Shown: positions 1 to 10,982, counted from the stretch's first letter. The stretch is 64,000 nucleotides of DNA from Oegoconia quadripuncta (GCA_949316235.1 OX438751.1:23089385-23153384), one strand, 5' to 3'. Notes: a model not told the origin generated them from the sequence alone. Translations and numbers: made by a program.

Positions 1-80
1 TTAGGACCTGGATTAACATATAGGCTGAACCGATTTTGATTAATCGTCCACGCGGACGAAGTTGCAGGCGGAAAGCTAGT
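1..80 (+). mobile_element. Helitron-like 3' end fragment
   Basis: The segment ends in GCTAGT, preceded by a short GC-rich inverted repeat (ACGCGGACGAAGTTGC). The same terminus, with GCGGACGAAGTCGC before GCTAGT, recurs at 39128-39160. A CTRR terminus with a hairpin just upstream is the known 3' signature of Helitrons, and repeats with this ending are abundant in Lepidoptera. The 5' end lies outside the window. The class call is inference from the terminus only. Confidence 0.5.
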
Positions 81-734
81 GATAAAATATTTTTGTAAGT
101 ATAAAAACTCATATACAATTTACAAAGTAAAAGTAAAATACAAATTAAAATACAGAAATGACTTAATATAAAATAAAACCCAGTAACAACAATCCTTGGC
201 GTCACAATTCCGGTTCGCGCTCTGATGAAGAGATTTGGATTGCACAGTCTGTGAGTCACTGCTTTGATTATGCTATTATCAGAAGCGCGCAGTCTTCTCC
301 AAAAGGCATAACAGCATGGAAGTCGGCGAACAATCGCGTAAAAAACAGAAAAATTAAGCGCGGTAATCTTTTAAGAATGCGAAAGGCATTATTGTGCGTC
401 TACAATATGAAAAGGGTTTGCCACACAGTCTGATATGAAATACTATCTGATAATAAATAACTACCATAATTATGTTAGGTAAATAATTAACACACCTTTT
501 CAGCTAAATTGTGATGAAATATGATTTCAAATTAATTAAATTGCAATAATAAAAAAAATACTTCGAAAACCTTATCTAAAGCCTAAAAATACTGAATATC
601 AGGTTATTTGCCGCAAACAGACATTAAACATATTCGTAAAATATTTTAGTATTTTGCAAAAAAACTCCATTGTCAATTATTATATTAAAGCACCTCATAT
701 TTTTACTCTGCAAATATGCCCTAAAGAGAAGGGT
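81..734. other. AT-rich stretch, nothing recognised
   Basis: There is no long ATG-initiated ORF, RNA gene or repeat that I recognise. The short open frames here look like chance. Confidence 0.5.
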
Positions 735-958
735 AATTTTTTCCGAGTGTATGTATCTATGTATATAGATTTCTATCTTATCTCTTGTAGCTTAAACAGC
801 TCAACCGATTTTGAAGTACAATGTGTCCTTCGATTCGTCTTGATCCCTAGAGTGCCATTGGATACATTTTATAAAATCTAACATGGCGGCCGCAAAATAT
901 AAAATATGCTGTCGGGTTGTTTGGTTTTTAAATACTTAAATAGTTATTTACTATTTTA
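735..958 (-). repeat. Repeat family F, solo arm
   Basis: This copy carries the family hallmarks: a TGTATGTATCTATG-like start, GATTCGTCTTGATCC, a GGATACATTTTA block, GCGGCCGCAAAATA and the end TTTAAATACTTAAATAGTTA. Related arms lie near 4260, 12085, 27770, 38722, 39330, 39595 and 49455 in both orientations. At 39330-40060 two arms meet head to head, so this is probably one arm of an inverted-repeat (foldback-type) non-autonomous element. Confidence 0.65.
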
Positions 959-1622
959 TCCTTTTAAAAATAAGCGTTAACATCGTCATCAAGCTTCACA
1001 CTTACAGCTAACTTCAGCTCATCCTTTTTATTAAGGTGTTCTTTTTTATCGATATTTTCTCTGTCGCCCATCCCTATCAACCTAGTCGTTCCCACGTAGC
1101 GATTCGGTTAACCCAGCGTTAACCCCGTGATGGCGCGAAAACTAACAGACCTTAGACCCTGTTGACAATTTGGTAGCTTCCTCGGTTCTTTGCCGATTAT
1201 AGGTTATTGCACTTTGGTAAAGACGAATTGTCACTGCAGAAATAATGATCTGAAAAGTTTTTGAGGCACTTGAAGAGACATTACTGGTAGATTTAACTAG
1301 CTACTATGATTTATAACAGAACTTGTACAGCACTATTTTCTACCATCAAAGTCCCTTCACTACTCATCTTATCGTGAAAACTAGCCGTGTGGTATACCGT
1401 GCAGATTCATCGAATATCAGCCGCGTCAGAATTCATATAACATCAGGAAATCATCCCGTCTAGAGACTGCGGAAGACGCAGGTTTTTTGCAGGATGCAGG
1501 CACGCATTGGTGAAAATAATTTAAAAAAAGTAGTGTTCTAATATATGTGCCAATAACAGGTGAACACAGCATTCACAAGACTAATAGCTACAGCAAGACA
1601 CAAAATTATTAATACGCGATAT
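959..1622. other. Unassigned intergenic DNA
   Basis: I see no gene or recognisable repeat in this stretch. Confidence 0.4.
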
Positions 1623-1942
1623 CTCAATCTAAACAACATTGGGTTTACGATTCGGGGGTCGCGGGTTCGATCCCCAGCGGGGTACACGTTTAAGTACTCG
1701 GTTTGGTTTGTGGTAGGGCATTTTAAATGTCCGCCTGGCTAGCTACCACCATCTTATCTAAATCTGCCGCCAAACAAATATTAATAGCATTGTTGTGTTC
1801 CGGTTGTCAGAGATAAGATAGCCAGTCCCCCAAATGTGTTGGGGTTTCCGGGTCAGTACGCTTCCACTTTCGACCTCATCTTCATTTAACATCAGGTGTG
1901 ATTGAGGTCAAGTATCAACCCGTTGTGCATAAAAAGAAAAAC
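1623..1942 (+). mobile_element. tRNA-derived SINE, family A (copy A1)
   Basis: The head is slightly 5'-truncated. It keeps a perfect pol III B box (GGTTCGATCCC) followed by AGCGGGGTAC, the family body (GGGCATTTTAAATGTCCGCC, CCACCATCTTATCTAAATC, CCCCCAAATGTGTTGGGG) and an A-rich tail after TTGTGCAT. Full copies begin GCCTCCGTGGC, like the tRNA-Asn gene at 35410, so the head is tRNA-derived. Mobility would depend on a LINE partner. Confidence 0.9.
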
Positions 1943-2315
1943 TACTTATTAGTATAATAGGGCTTTGAACAAATTTTTAAATTGTTCTCTGCCAGATAAG
2001 AAGAGTTAATCCACTTTGCATCCCTATAAAACTATAAACAATGAGGTCTATTGAAAAGGTAACTGTAAAAGGCGTTGTACCGAGATTGCACTTTTGTTCC
2101 TCAAATAAAAACTGGAGAAAAAGTACAAGTTTTTCAGTGTTTTTAATCTGCATGCCTTCACAACTTTGCTTCCAGCTCGGGGCGATTTTAATTTCTTTTC
2201 CGAGCAGACGGACCGAATGTTTTTAGTGTGGATACGAACTCATTTAGTTGTAAATTCATTTGTTACGTTGTAAAATTAGGGTTTTGAAAGGATTCTCAGT
2301 TGTTTAGAGCATAGT
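1943..2315. other. Unassigned intergenic DNA
   Basis: A short ATG-led frame at 2041-2226 has no recognisable motif and I do not call it a gene. Confidence 0.4.
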
Positions 2316-2590
2316 CGACGACCTGTTTGGTGTAGTGGTTAGCAACTCTGACCACTATACCAAAAGGTTGCGGGTTCGAATCCCGCTAGGGGCATATGTT
2401 TGTGTGCTGAATACGGGCATGTGCACCCGAGTTATGGATGTTTTCATTTATAGTAATTATTACAAAAACAATGTATTTATGTAGTATATCAACCATTTGG
2501 TATCCACAACACAAGCCTAATAGTTGCTTACTGTGGAACTAGATGGCGCTGTATGTATGTCTAAGGATATTTACTTCTTTATTATATTAA
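2316..2590 (+). mobile_element. tRNA-derived SINE, family B (copy B1)
   Basis: The tRNA-like head has an A-box-like TGGTGTAGTGGTTAG and a perfect B box GGTTCGAATCCC, followed by GCTAGGGGCATATG. The body contains CATTTGGTATCCACAACAC, GCTTACTGTGGAACTAGATG and GGCGCTG, and it ends in an ATTTA/TTATT-rich tail. This is the best intact copy of the family in the window. Confidence 0.9.
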
Positions 2591-2700
2591 TAGAATGAAT
2601 AGGCATTTACTGGGTGCGCGTGATACATCTTCGGCTACATCGTCACTTTCCATCAGGTGAGATTGTAGTGAAACGCGAAACCAGTTTTTAATTAAAAAAA
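2591..2700 (+). mobile_element. 3' end of a non-LTR retrotransposon (family N2)
   Basis: The segment GGCATTTACTGGG through CATCAGGTGAGATTGTAGTG, ending in an A-run, matches the 3' ends at about 51900-52150 and 55545-55735. In those copies a coding tail (AWNSLPASVFPE) is visible. Only the terminal 3' region is present here, as expected of a 5'-truncated insertion. Confidence 0.6.
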
Positions 2701-3224
2701 AAAATTAATACAAATTATTTATATCGAACTCCATAAATAATACAATACAAAAATAGCATATTCACTCAATTTTGAACAAATAGGTATAATAAAAACTTTT
2801 AACAAAATAAATAAAGCTGACTACGGTTATAATAAGATGAAATATTGATTGTAACGATTGATTGATGTAGATATTATTACAAGAATGATTGAAATATTTT
2901 AGCTTGAGATCTCGTTCTGCAATGCACTTCAATAATTGATGCATTTCGCCCAGTAATAATACGTAAATCTTGGGGTATAACATCCTACAATTATAAAGTT
3001 TCTAATTATTTTGCAAATTGATAGCTTCGGTAGCTTGCTTTAGGTATTCAGAAAATAGTTACATGAGTTCTAAGTATATTTTACGACGCAATGCAGTTCA
3101 CAATTTTTTGTAATTTCAATTTACTATCGTTTTGTGACTAAATAAACCTATACCTGAAGCAAACTACTGAATTGTTAGAAACCATTTTTATACCGGTACT
3201 CAATCCGTGTTAGAAACTTAAGAG
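2701..3224. other. AT-rich stretch, nothing recognised
   Basis: No supported feature is visible. Confidence 0.4.
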
Positions 3225-3244
3225 TTAGGTTAGGTTAGGTTAGG
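3225..3244 (+). repeat. Four TTAGG pentamers
   Basis: There are four consecutive TTAGG units. TTAGG is the canonical telomeric repeat of most insects. At this length it is an interstitial telomere-like tract, not a telomere. Confidence 0.8.
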
Positions 3245-3434
3245 TAGTAGTAAGAGAGGAAATAAAAATCGTTCACTTACTGGACTAATTGGTGTTAATT
3301 TGCTTACGCGACCTCCGACTCCAGCCTAAAATATTTCGTCTCGTTTATGAAGGATTACGTGTAAGTATTTATGACCGTAGACGGGTTATTATAATTTTCT
3401 AAAGTTTCTATTTATTTTTTATATTATTTATTAG
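3245..3434. other. Unassigned intergenic DNA
   Basis: No supported feature is visible. Confidence 0.3.
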
Positions 3435-3696
3435 GGAGCGTCGGTGGCTCAGCCGGTTAAGACGCGGTCTCCTAATTTGGGAGATCCGGGTTCGATTCCA
3501 GGGTAGGCCATGTACAAATGAGCTTTTAAATTTAATTTAATTACTGCTCTTAAATGGTGAAGGAAATCATCATGAAGAAACCTACATGCCTGAGAAATAA
3601 AAATTCAAATGCATGTGAAGTCCCCAATCCGCATTGGCCCTCATAAACGATGGGATATAGATCCCTGCAGTGGGATATTTACGGGCTGTTGAGGGT
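3435..3696 (+). mobile_element. tRNA-derived SINE, family C (copy C1)
   Basis: The head is GAGCGTCGGTGGCTCAGCCG, giving an A box, with B box GGTTCGATTCC and a tRNA-like anticodon arm (TCTCCTAATTTGGGAGA). The body has TGCTCTTAAATGGTGAAGG, GTGAAGTCCCCAATCCGCAT and ATAGATCCCTGCAGTGGGAT. Other copies lie at 6884, 44539 and 48608, with a head fragment at 43319. Confidence 0.9.
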
Positions 3697-3914
3697 TATA
3701 TATACTTAGAAATTGCTTGTTCAATATGCAGTACTGATGTCTTCATTATATCTTTTGTTTCGTCTATTTCTTTCATCCTTCACAGTAAGACACTGGGGTC
3801 GAAAATACATGTAAAATAATTTTACCTAGTTTAGACACTGGAAGTATCACCATGTTCTTTCTTGATATACATTTTTTCCTTTTCCTTACAATAAATTTGA
3901 AGATATACTATAAA

Positions 3915-4165
3915 AAAGAAACTTATTAAGAAAGCATATTATATAATATCAGATAATTTAGATGATAAACATTCATGGACATAACCAGCTCGTTCGCATA
4001 ACCAGGCTATTTCACGATTATTAATGAAATATTATTGTGCCTTTTTGTAATAAACCTTTTTTTTAAAAAAAAAAAGAGCAACCTCTCGAGTTTCTTTCTT
4101 GTTCTTCTCATGGGAAAATTGCGATTAGAATAAGCAAAATCTGACTATTTTAAGTGAACCCACCT
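3915..4165 (+). mobile_element. 3' fragment of a non-LTR retrotransposon (family N1)
   Basis: The fragment shares CTTATTAAGAAAGCATATTA, GACATAACCAGCTCGTTCGC and TATTTCACGATTATTAATG with the copies at 13066-13842 and 28195-28625. In reverse-strand copies the upstream part encodes the C-terminal tail of an ORF2-like protein (FNKVPNDAQS, YYKISEYL). Only the extreme end of the coding region and the 3' UTR are present. Confidence 0.65.
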
Positions 4166-4259
4166 ACCTGAAGGTGAAGAGAGTACCTACAAAATGAAGG
4201 ATTTTTCATTTGATTTGATACCTTTAATTATTTACACGTCATACTTTGTAATATTTGGT

Positions 4260-4445
4260 AAGACTATTGGTGTAAAATAGTATTTTAACCGACTTCATAA
4301 AAGAGGAGGCTCTCAATTGGGCCGTTGCCTCTCCAGGGATCAAGACGAATCTAACGACACTTTGCATTTCGGAATCGCTTAAGCTGTTGAGGTTACAGGA
4401 GGCAACATAGAAATCTACATACATACACTCGAAAAACATTACCCT
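4260..4445 (+). repeat. Repeat family F, diverged arm
   Basis: This is a partial arm with CAGGGATCAAGACGAATCTA, ACGACACTTTGCATTTCGGA, GGTTACAGGAGGCAAC and ATACATACACTCGAAAAACA. It matches the arms at 12085 and 27770. Confidence 0.55.
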
Positions 4446-4470
4446 CCTTTGGGCAGTCGGTGAAAATAAA

Positions 4471-4540
4471 GGGTTGTTGCGAATTCAGTTACTCTTATGT
4501 TTCCGCTTGTAGGGTGTTTATCATTCTGTAATTAGATAAT
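4471..4540 (+). repeat. Repeat segment shared with 57755-57822
   Basis: About 60 bp, including TTATGTTTCCGCTTGTAGGG and TGTTTATCATTCTGTAATTA, recurs just upstream of the recombinase exon at 57958. The parent element is unknown. Confidence 0.6.
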
Positions 4541-4601
4541 GGATTAATCATTTACCTTCGATTAAAAAAATATAAAGGGGGTTATATTTTTTTCCTTAAA
4601 A

Positions 4602-4692
4602 CAAGGTTATTTATTGTATATCTGAAACTTGGTCAAAAACACGTGTATGTGATTGACCAATTTAGTTTCAGATATACAATATATAACCTTGT
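4602..4692. repeat. Long near-perfect palindrome
   Basis: The left arm at 4602-4636 (GGTTATTTATTGTATATCTG, GAAACTTGGTCAA) is the inverse of the right arm at about 4653-4692 (TTGACCAATTTAG, TTTCAGATATACAATATATA, ACCTTG). The arms are about 35-40 bp with a short loop. It could be a small palindromic MITE or a cruciform-forming sequence. Confidence 0.75.
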
Positions 4693-5320
4693 GTATTGAA
4701 GACATTACTCCCCTTTTGGCTTCTCCGTTGTTAGGTGAAAATTTAATAACTTATGACGAAAATACACATTACGTTTATGTAGTTTTCTAAATTTTCAATT
4801 TATAGTTAGGTCTATATATGCCCACTAGTGTGCTGTCAGCAAAACCGATGCCCGGGGCTATCCCGCTTGGACACGGGTCGGAACCACAACACAGCTTTGA
4901 GAACTATTCTGACAAGGGAGCGATGTTGACACCACTTTCAAGTTACAATTTTATTCAAATTGAAAACTATTCACGTCCCTTGCGTGACATAAAACTGACT
5001 CAAGATGCGATATGATTCGTTTTCCAAAGGAGGATTTAAAACTCTGATCACCACGGTAGGTACGCGGTTTAAGATGCTCCGCACTTTGATTCCTATGCCT
5101 TTATCCTAGGTAAATCTCTATCACACTTAGTACAAGCCATAATCCGGCATGCGGGTCCTATATAAAATAAAAATTAGCCCTGCTCCTTAAACTAAGATTG
5201 CACTTTCATTAAACTAAGATTGAAAAAATACTGAAGAATAATGATGTCCATATTACTACCGTCCAAATAAGATATTTATATATAGTTTGTGTGACAAAAA
5301 GAAGTATGGAATCATTGTTC
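4693..5320. other. Unassigned intergenic DNA
   Basis: A short open frame at 4818-5015 has no family resemblance and is not called. I see nothing else. Confidence 0.4.
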
Positions 5321-5715
5321 TCACCATCACCTTATCAGCCCCAGGACGTCCACTGCTGAACATAGGCCTCCCCCATAGAATTCCAGAGTGACCGATTGTA
5401 AACGGCCTGCATTTCCCGGGACATTTATCAGATCGTCTGTCTACCTTGTGAGTGCACGTCCTACGCTGCGCTTGCCGGTGCGTGGTCTCCACTAAAGAAC
5501 TTTAACGCCCCACCCGACCTCAGTTCTTCGAGCTATGTGCCCTGCCCACTGCCACTTCAACTTGCTAATCCACTTTGCCATCTTAATGACCATTCGCCTA
5601 CTCGTTCGCCTATAGATTTCTTAATTTCTGATTCGATCACGTAGTGAAACATCGAGCATCACCCTTTGCGTGACTTTGAGCTTTCTAATGAGACCCATAG
5701 TGTGAGACCATGTTT
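5321..5715 (-). pseudogene. Degraded RTE-like reverse transcriptase C-terminal fragment
   Basis: On the minus strand, broken frames contain pieces such as RRPAxxRSVxR-like text, TDDL and a tryptophan-rich tail. They recall the C-terminal region of the RTE-type endonuclease-reverse transcriptases common in Lepidoptera. Stops and frame changes make it non-functional. A shorter piece with CATAGGCCTCCCCCATAGA lies at 45955-46070. The clade call is by eye. Confidence 0.45.
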
Positions 5716-5719
5716 AGTG

Positions 5720-6175
5720 CTATAAAGTCAAAGTCAAAATGCTTTATTTTGTAGGTATAGAGTACACTTAAAATAGTCAATTTTACATTTTTTAAGTTAC
5801 TGCTTGTTCAAAATGCAATTTTCCCCTGAGAAGAACAAGCAGGAAACTCGAAGGGTTGCTCTTTTAAAATCAGGCTTTGATTTTACATAAAGGTTTTTAT
5901 ATTACAAAAAGGTTTTTATATTTCACAATTAGTGAAATAGCTAGGCATGCGAACGATCTGATCATGTGCAGGGATGATTATCATCTAAATAGTCTGTCAT
6001 TTTATAATATGCTTTGAATGAGTTTCTGTTTTATAGTATCTTTAAATTTATTGAGAGGAACATTTTGTATATCAACTGGAACCTTATTTAAAAAGCGTAT
6101 ACATAGCCCTTTGAATGAATTACTGACTTTGCGGAGGCGACTTATGTGACCTGCAAATTTGTCTAAATAAATAAA
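5720..6175 (-). mobile_element. Non-LTR retrotransposon 3' fragment (family N1), reverse
   Basis: Reading the minus strand, a degenerate coding tail (SxLRKVSNSFKGLC-like) runs into a 3' UTR and ends in a short TTTGACTTTGAC simple-repeat tail at 5725-5740. It matches the minus-strand copy at 10555-10945, which keeps a longer open frame. Such simple-repeat tails occur in CR1/Jockey-type elements. The clade is not resolved. Confidence 0.7.
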
Positions 6176-6883
6176 TATATAATTTTATTAACGATACGTT
6201 ACGGTTTTCTAAGAGACATTTTCATTCTTCTTATTGTTAAACTACAATAATGTAACTCGACTGTTTAAATGTGGCCGCATTTATTTCGCACTCACCTTTG
6301 GTACATAGCACAATAATTCAACTGAGAACCTGTACAGAATAAGGCCATGTTAAACCTAATGGTTATAGAGCTACGTAGTTAATAATAGACATGAGCATCG
6401 ACGAGACTTGTCGAAATAATAACGTAACTGAATATTCGCCAACTTGTTATTAAATATTAGCGAGAATTTAGTGAGAACTTAATTGATTGTTTAAAACTGA
6501 ATCAACCGTCTCTCTCCTGAGGCACCTCAGGCATAATATCGTATTGTATTGCTCTCATTGAATAGCATTGATAGATATGTATTTTTTGTGTTAGATATGT
6601 ATTGCATAGCAATAGATATGTATTTAAATATTAGTTAAGAAAGCACTACAATTATATTAAGTAAAAAATAGATGTTTATGGGTATTGATATGGAGAGTTG
6701 TGTTAATATTAAGTAGTACAGTGGCACCACTCTGCCTTTCGGCTCCACAAAATACCAGCGTCGTGGTTGCTCCAACCCGACACATGCTGAGTGGAGACCT
6801 TTTTGGATTTACTGTATTGTAAACTTATGTATAAAATACTCTTATAGCAGAAATACAAATAAATTATTTCTTTCTTTCATTGG
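6176..6883. other. AT-rich stretch, nothing firmly recognised
   Basis: The last about 90 bases contain AATAAATTATTTC and could be a retroelement 3' end, but I cannot assign it. Confidence 0.35.
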
Positions 6884-7170
6884 AGAGCGCCGGTGACTCA
6901 CTGGAGTAGACACAGTCTCCCAATTTGGGAGGTCAAGGCTCGATCCCCAGGCAAGCCATGTGCCAATGAGTTTTTTTTTTTTTTTTTTAATGTAATTACT
7001 TATGTGCATTTATCCGACTACTCTTAAACGGCGAAGGAAGTGAGGAAACCTTCATGCCTGAAAAATTAAAAAGGCATGTGAAGTCCCCAACCTTCACTGG
7101 GCCAGCGTGTCGGACTATGGCCCATACTCCCTCAATATGAAGGGAAGGTCTATATCCCTGCAGTAAGATG
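6884..7170 (+). mobile_element. tRNA-derived SINE, family C (copy C2)
   Basis: A diverged copy: GAGCGCCGGTGACTCA head, mutated B box (GGCTCGATCCCC), a T-run after GCCAATGAG, and the body GTGAAGTCCCCAACC through ATATCCCTGCAG. Confidence 0.85.
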
Positions 7171-7369
7171 TATTGTATTGCATTGCATTGTAATGTATTT
7201 GCACTGTATTTTATTGTATTTATTTATTTAAAATAACTTAATATAATCAATCGAATCCTTTTAAATAAGTAACTGGAAAATTTTATACTATTTCTTCGTA
7301 TATATCTTATTAAAATACGCTAGTGGATACCATTTCAATGACTGACTGCGCCACGAGTTATTCCTTCTT

Positions 7370-7492
7370 TATAAATAAATATCCTTGGACATACACACAG
7401 CGCTATTTAGTTCCACAGTAAGCAACTATAAGTTTGTGCTGTGGATACCACATGGTTGATTAACTACATAAATACATATATTAAATGAAATA
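7370..7492 (-). mobile_element. SINE family B, 3' part (copy B2)
   Basis: The reverse-strand body is present (CAGCGCTATTTAGTTCCACA, GTGCTGTGGATACCACATGG). The tRNA-like head is missing. Confidence 0.8.
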
Positions 7493-7789
7493 CATATATA
7501 AAATACAAATATAAAAACAAAAACAATAAACGCCAATCCTTTCTAGCAGTATTATAGCGGGCATGACACGAGCTGTTCTAATAAACCATTAAACAAAGTA
7601 CGACTATTTGTGATATTAACGCTGTCCCCGTGAACTGGGATAGTAAGCAACGTGCTTAGCAAACTGCGGAGGGTATGTTGATATTGTTAAAATTGTAGTG
7701 TAATATTCTACGAATATACGGGTGACTTTTTCATCAAGCTTTTTGCACGAAAAATATCTTAGTACACGTCGCGCAATCGTATTCGCTAT

Positions 7790-8075
7790 TCATCATCGAT
7801 TAACGAAGTCAATTTTGGATGGGTGACCACTAATTTAGTTTTCTTTATGAGTGTTTCCGTGCGTCAGGGCGCAAAGTTGGACCTTGTTGCTAACAATTGA
7901 CAGTAGCTGTTAAGCTAAGTGGGTGTCCTAAGCGACAGCGGTGGATGTACACCAACTAAACTAAACTAAAACCAGTTTTGGAGTGGTGCCGTCGCATCGT
8001 ACTGTTCCAGGGAGAAAGGGACAGTACTATGTACTGTGTACATCTGAATCGACACCAATGTCTAATAGTTGAGGC
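7790..8075 (+). mobile_element. 5S-like repeat carrying a TIR MITE
   Basis: The motif TTGGATGGGTGACCACTAAT resembles the 3' internal promoter region of 5S rRNA (TTGGATGGGTGACC). From about 7938 to 8068 lies a MITE with inverted ends (GGATGTACACCAACTAAACT; GTACATCTGAATCGACACC). The same compound, with the MITE at the same internal position, occurs inverted at 32518-32860. The compound has therefore probably been copied as a unit. Confidence 0.6.
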
Positions 8076-8700
8076 ACTCGTGGTGTAACCACATTCGATA
8101 TTCGTTACGTTACCTGACTGTCTGATGGTCTGTAGTCTGAACAAATGCACTAGGGTTCGCGTGGGTCTGAAACTCGGTGGTTCATGCCCCTGTAGGCCAC
8201 ACTTGACTTAACGACTGCTTTCTATTGAATACAAAAGGAACCGACTATTTAATGTGCTTTTCGAAGCACGGAAATACTCGTATTAAAATGCCACAAGTGG
8301 TATACTTCCAAAGACTAACCGCGCCAAACATTGTTTATATTCAGATATTTATACCTAATATTTTAATTATTATAATCAGATATTTATATGTAGACATAAT
8401 ATAACCATGTAACTTTCTCATAAATAATTTTGTTATACAAAGCAACCTGTTGTGTGCCATGATATATATCATCACTAATTAGTGAAAACTGTTTTGGCTT
8501 ATGTGTTGTATTTTTGTTACAACCATATTGTATTAGTATTAGCTGTTTGTTTCCCAGAAGTAAATAAAAAAAAAAAAAAAAAAAAAAAATATTCGTTAAT
8601 GTCGTTTTACAACAAACAAATATTATAACAGCAATATATAATTATATTAGAAATTTAATGTATTTTATAGCAATATACTGCCAGACCTTATTATACGACT
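8076..8700. other. Unassigned AT-rich DNA
   Basis: It holds a poly(A) run at 8567-8588 after AAGTAAATAAA, possibly a retroelement tail, and no gene. Confidence 0.35.
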
Positions 8701-8701
8701 T

Positions 8702-8978
8702 GACGATCTGTTTGGTGTAGTGGTTAGAAACTCTGACCAATATATAAAACGTCGCGGGTTCGAATCCCGCTAGGGGCATATGTTTGTACGATGAATACAG
8801 ATATGTGATAAGGTTATGGATGTTTTTCATTTATACATGTATTTATTTACAAAAAAAAAACTATTTGTCTATTTGTCTAACCTTGTCTAACCGTCTGGTA
8901 TCAATAATATAAGCTTAGGTGCTTACCGTGGATCTAGATGCCGCTGTGTGTATGTGCAAAGATATTTATTTATATATT
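8702..8978 (+). mobile_element. tRNA-derived SINE, family B (copy B3)
   Basis: The full-length copy has TTTGGTGTAGTGGTTAG, perfect B box GGTTCGAATCCC, GCTAGGGGCATATG and the body end GTGTGTATGTGCAAAGATAT. It abuts a family N3 3' end directly. Confidence 0.9.
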
Positions 8979-9125
8979 ATTCTTTATTGCACATAAAAAC
9001 ATGTTGACAATCAATCGGAAATATTGTACAAAGGTGAGCTTATCTCTAATAGAGATCTCTTCCAGCCAACCTCAGTGGTGGTTAGAGCATTGTGCGGGAC
9101 GGTGAACAAAAAGTGCAGTTATGGA
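8979..9125 (-). mobile_element. Non-LTR 3' end (family N3), reverse
   Basis: The reverse orientation contains TCTTTATTGCACATAAAAAC, GAGCTTATCTCTAATAGAGA and TCTCTTCCAGCCAACCTCAG. Nearly the same 110 bases recur at 37733-37850, and plus-strand relatives lie at 9395, 33463 and 48108. The AATAAA-bearing end and 5' truncation fit an RTE-type LINE 3' end. The clade is inferred. Confidence 0.65.
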
Positions 9126-9394
9126 ATGACAAATCTAATTACAATATACTATATATATAGGTATATAATATTATAATTATTTTTTAAGAGAATCGATATG
9201 AAAAATGAGAATCTGTAATTGGCATGACTTTGGCTTGTAAATTTTGTGTAATATTTTTTATAATGATGCTGTTGATTCTGTATTACCAATAAAATAAAAT
9301 AAAATATGTTATTTACATACATACACATGCTTTATTATTCGTTATATGATTTTTTCTTTTGCAGACAATAAACTGCTAAACCCCAAATTTACTA

Positions 9395-9540
9395 AGTTTC
9401 CTATTTCAATGCTCAGGTTGACTGGAAGAGATCTCTTAAAGAGATAAGTCCACCTTTGTACGTGACCTATTGTTTGTACTCTGTTATTGTAATATTTTGG
9501 TGCAATAAAGAATAAATACACTACTAGAATACAGAAATAC
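9395..9540 (+). mobile_element. Non-LTR 3' end (family N3)
   Basis: This plus-strand relative has ATTTCAATGCTCAGGTTGAC, GGAAGAGATCTCTTAAAGAG and TGGTGCAATAAAGAATAAAT at its end. It lies 270 bases from the inverted copy at 8979-9125. Confidence 0.65.
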
Positions 9541-10554
9541 ACTTAATTATAAAATTACACGTGTTTATTAGTAAACTATATAATATAAATAAATAAATAT
9601 CACATATTATCTTTATGAATATTCACAATAAATAAGTTTAGTTCGGCAAAATTTCCGCCCGTATGGTTTCGTTACGCAGAATAGGAAATCTGCTATATTA
9701 TCAAAGGCGCCGTTGTGTTCTGATTTATAGTTCCAAACATTCATCAGTCATTGCGGTTGCTTATCCCTGACAGTAGTGGTGTTATCATAGCATTTTATTA
9801 GCTAATAAAAACAATAATTAATCATTTGGAAAACAAAATATTGCGGTGATACTTACCACCTGCAGTTTGAATGTAACAGTAGTTCCATTTAAAATCTAAT
9901 AACATAATATCACATAGCGAAAAAATATTATTTGTTTGTATCCTGAAGGAAAAACCAATTTTACAGACGGACATAATTACAATTTTTTTTTCTAAGGTTT
10001 ATACAGGGAACGAACAATTTTAGTGTAATAATAATAATAATGTTTTTTCCTGGAAGCCTACTTGAAAGTACAATCTGTTAAAAGTATTTTACAATGTATG
10101 TAATTAATAACATTAGAGAGTAATCAGTGTGCGAAGTGCGAGTTTTGTCTCGCTTTTAACTTTACCATCGCGTTCGCGTTTACGCAAAAAGTATCTATGA
10201 AAAAAATAGTTTTGCAAACTATCCGCTAGAGGCGCTGCACATTTCTTCATACAAATTGTCACGTAAACGTGAACGCGGTAGTAAAGTTAAGTTGAAACAA
10301 AACTCGCACTCCGCCCTCAGAGGCCAAGAAACATACGAGGGAGTCATTGACGCTAAAATGGGTCTAAACCTGTACTATAGCGTCGACTGTATTATTAGTA
10401 GGTGCTGATTACTAACTGGGTGATACATAACATTGGTATCCATTAGTGATCATCACAATAATAAAATGTGCAATGAATAAAGCTGGTACTGACTAGTTTG
10501 TGTATTATGAATTGAGTCTATGTTGTGATTTGAGTGGTGTGTATCCTAACCACC
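9541..10554. other. Unassigned intergenic DNA
   Basis: I see no gene. AT-rich sequence surrounds a less AT-rich stretch at about 10130-10340. Confidence 0.4.
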
Positions 10555-10945
10555 TTTCGGAGAAACTCGTGGGGTAGCTCTTTTTAAAAACAGGTTTCTG
10601 TATTACAAGAAGGGAAAATAATATTTCATTATTAAATTGTGAAATAGCCTGGCATACGAACGAGCTGGTTGATTATCATCCAAATACTCTGATATTTTAT
10701 AATATGCTCTCTGAATAAGTTTCTGTTTTATAGAATCTTTAAATTTATTTAAGGGGACACTTTGTGCATCATTGGGAACCTTATTGAATAAACGTATGCA
10801 TAGCCCTCTGAATGAATTACTGCTTTTGCGGAGTCTGCTTACATGACCTGCAAGTTTATCTTCATTTCTTACATCATGTTTATCACTATTTTTCCTAAAC
10901 GATGCTATATTTCTTTTAAATATATTATGAGATTCAAAAATGTAC
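10555..10945 (-). pseudogene. Non-LTR ORF2 C-terminal tail plus 3' UTR (family N1), reverse
   Basis: The minus strand keeps an open frame with IASFRKNSDKHDV, DKLAGHVSRLRKSSNS, RGLCIRLFNKVPND, NKFKDSIKQKL and AYYKISEYLDD. This is the end-of-protein pattern of insect LINE ORF2s (a phrase like NKVP/NKIP, then a KxKxxxK stretch, then AYYxxxEYL). No catalytic domain is present, so it is a 5'-truncated dead copy. It is the best protein evidence for family N1, copies of which also lie at 3915, 5720, 13066, 28195 and 35905. Confidence 0.7.
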
Positions 10946-10982
10946 ATCTTATTATACATATAATTAATATTATTAATATAAT

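Noticed and set aside
2316..2400. tRNA-like heads of SINE families A, B and C considered as tRNA genes
   Set aside because: They have A and B boxes but no proper cloverleaf pairing, are followed by a common non-tRNA body, and recur many times.
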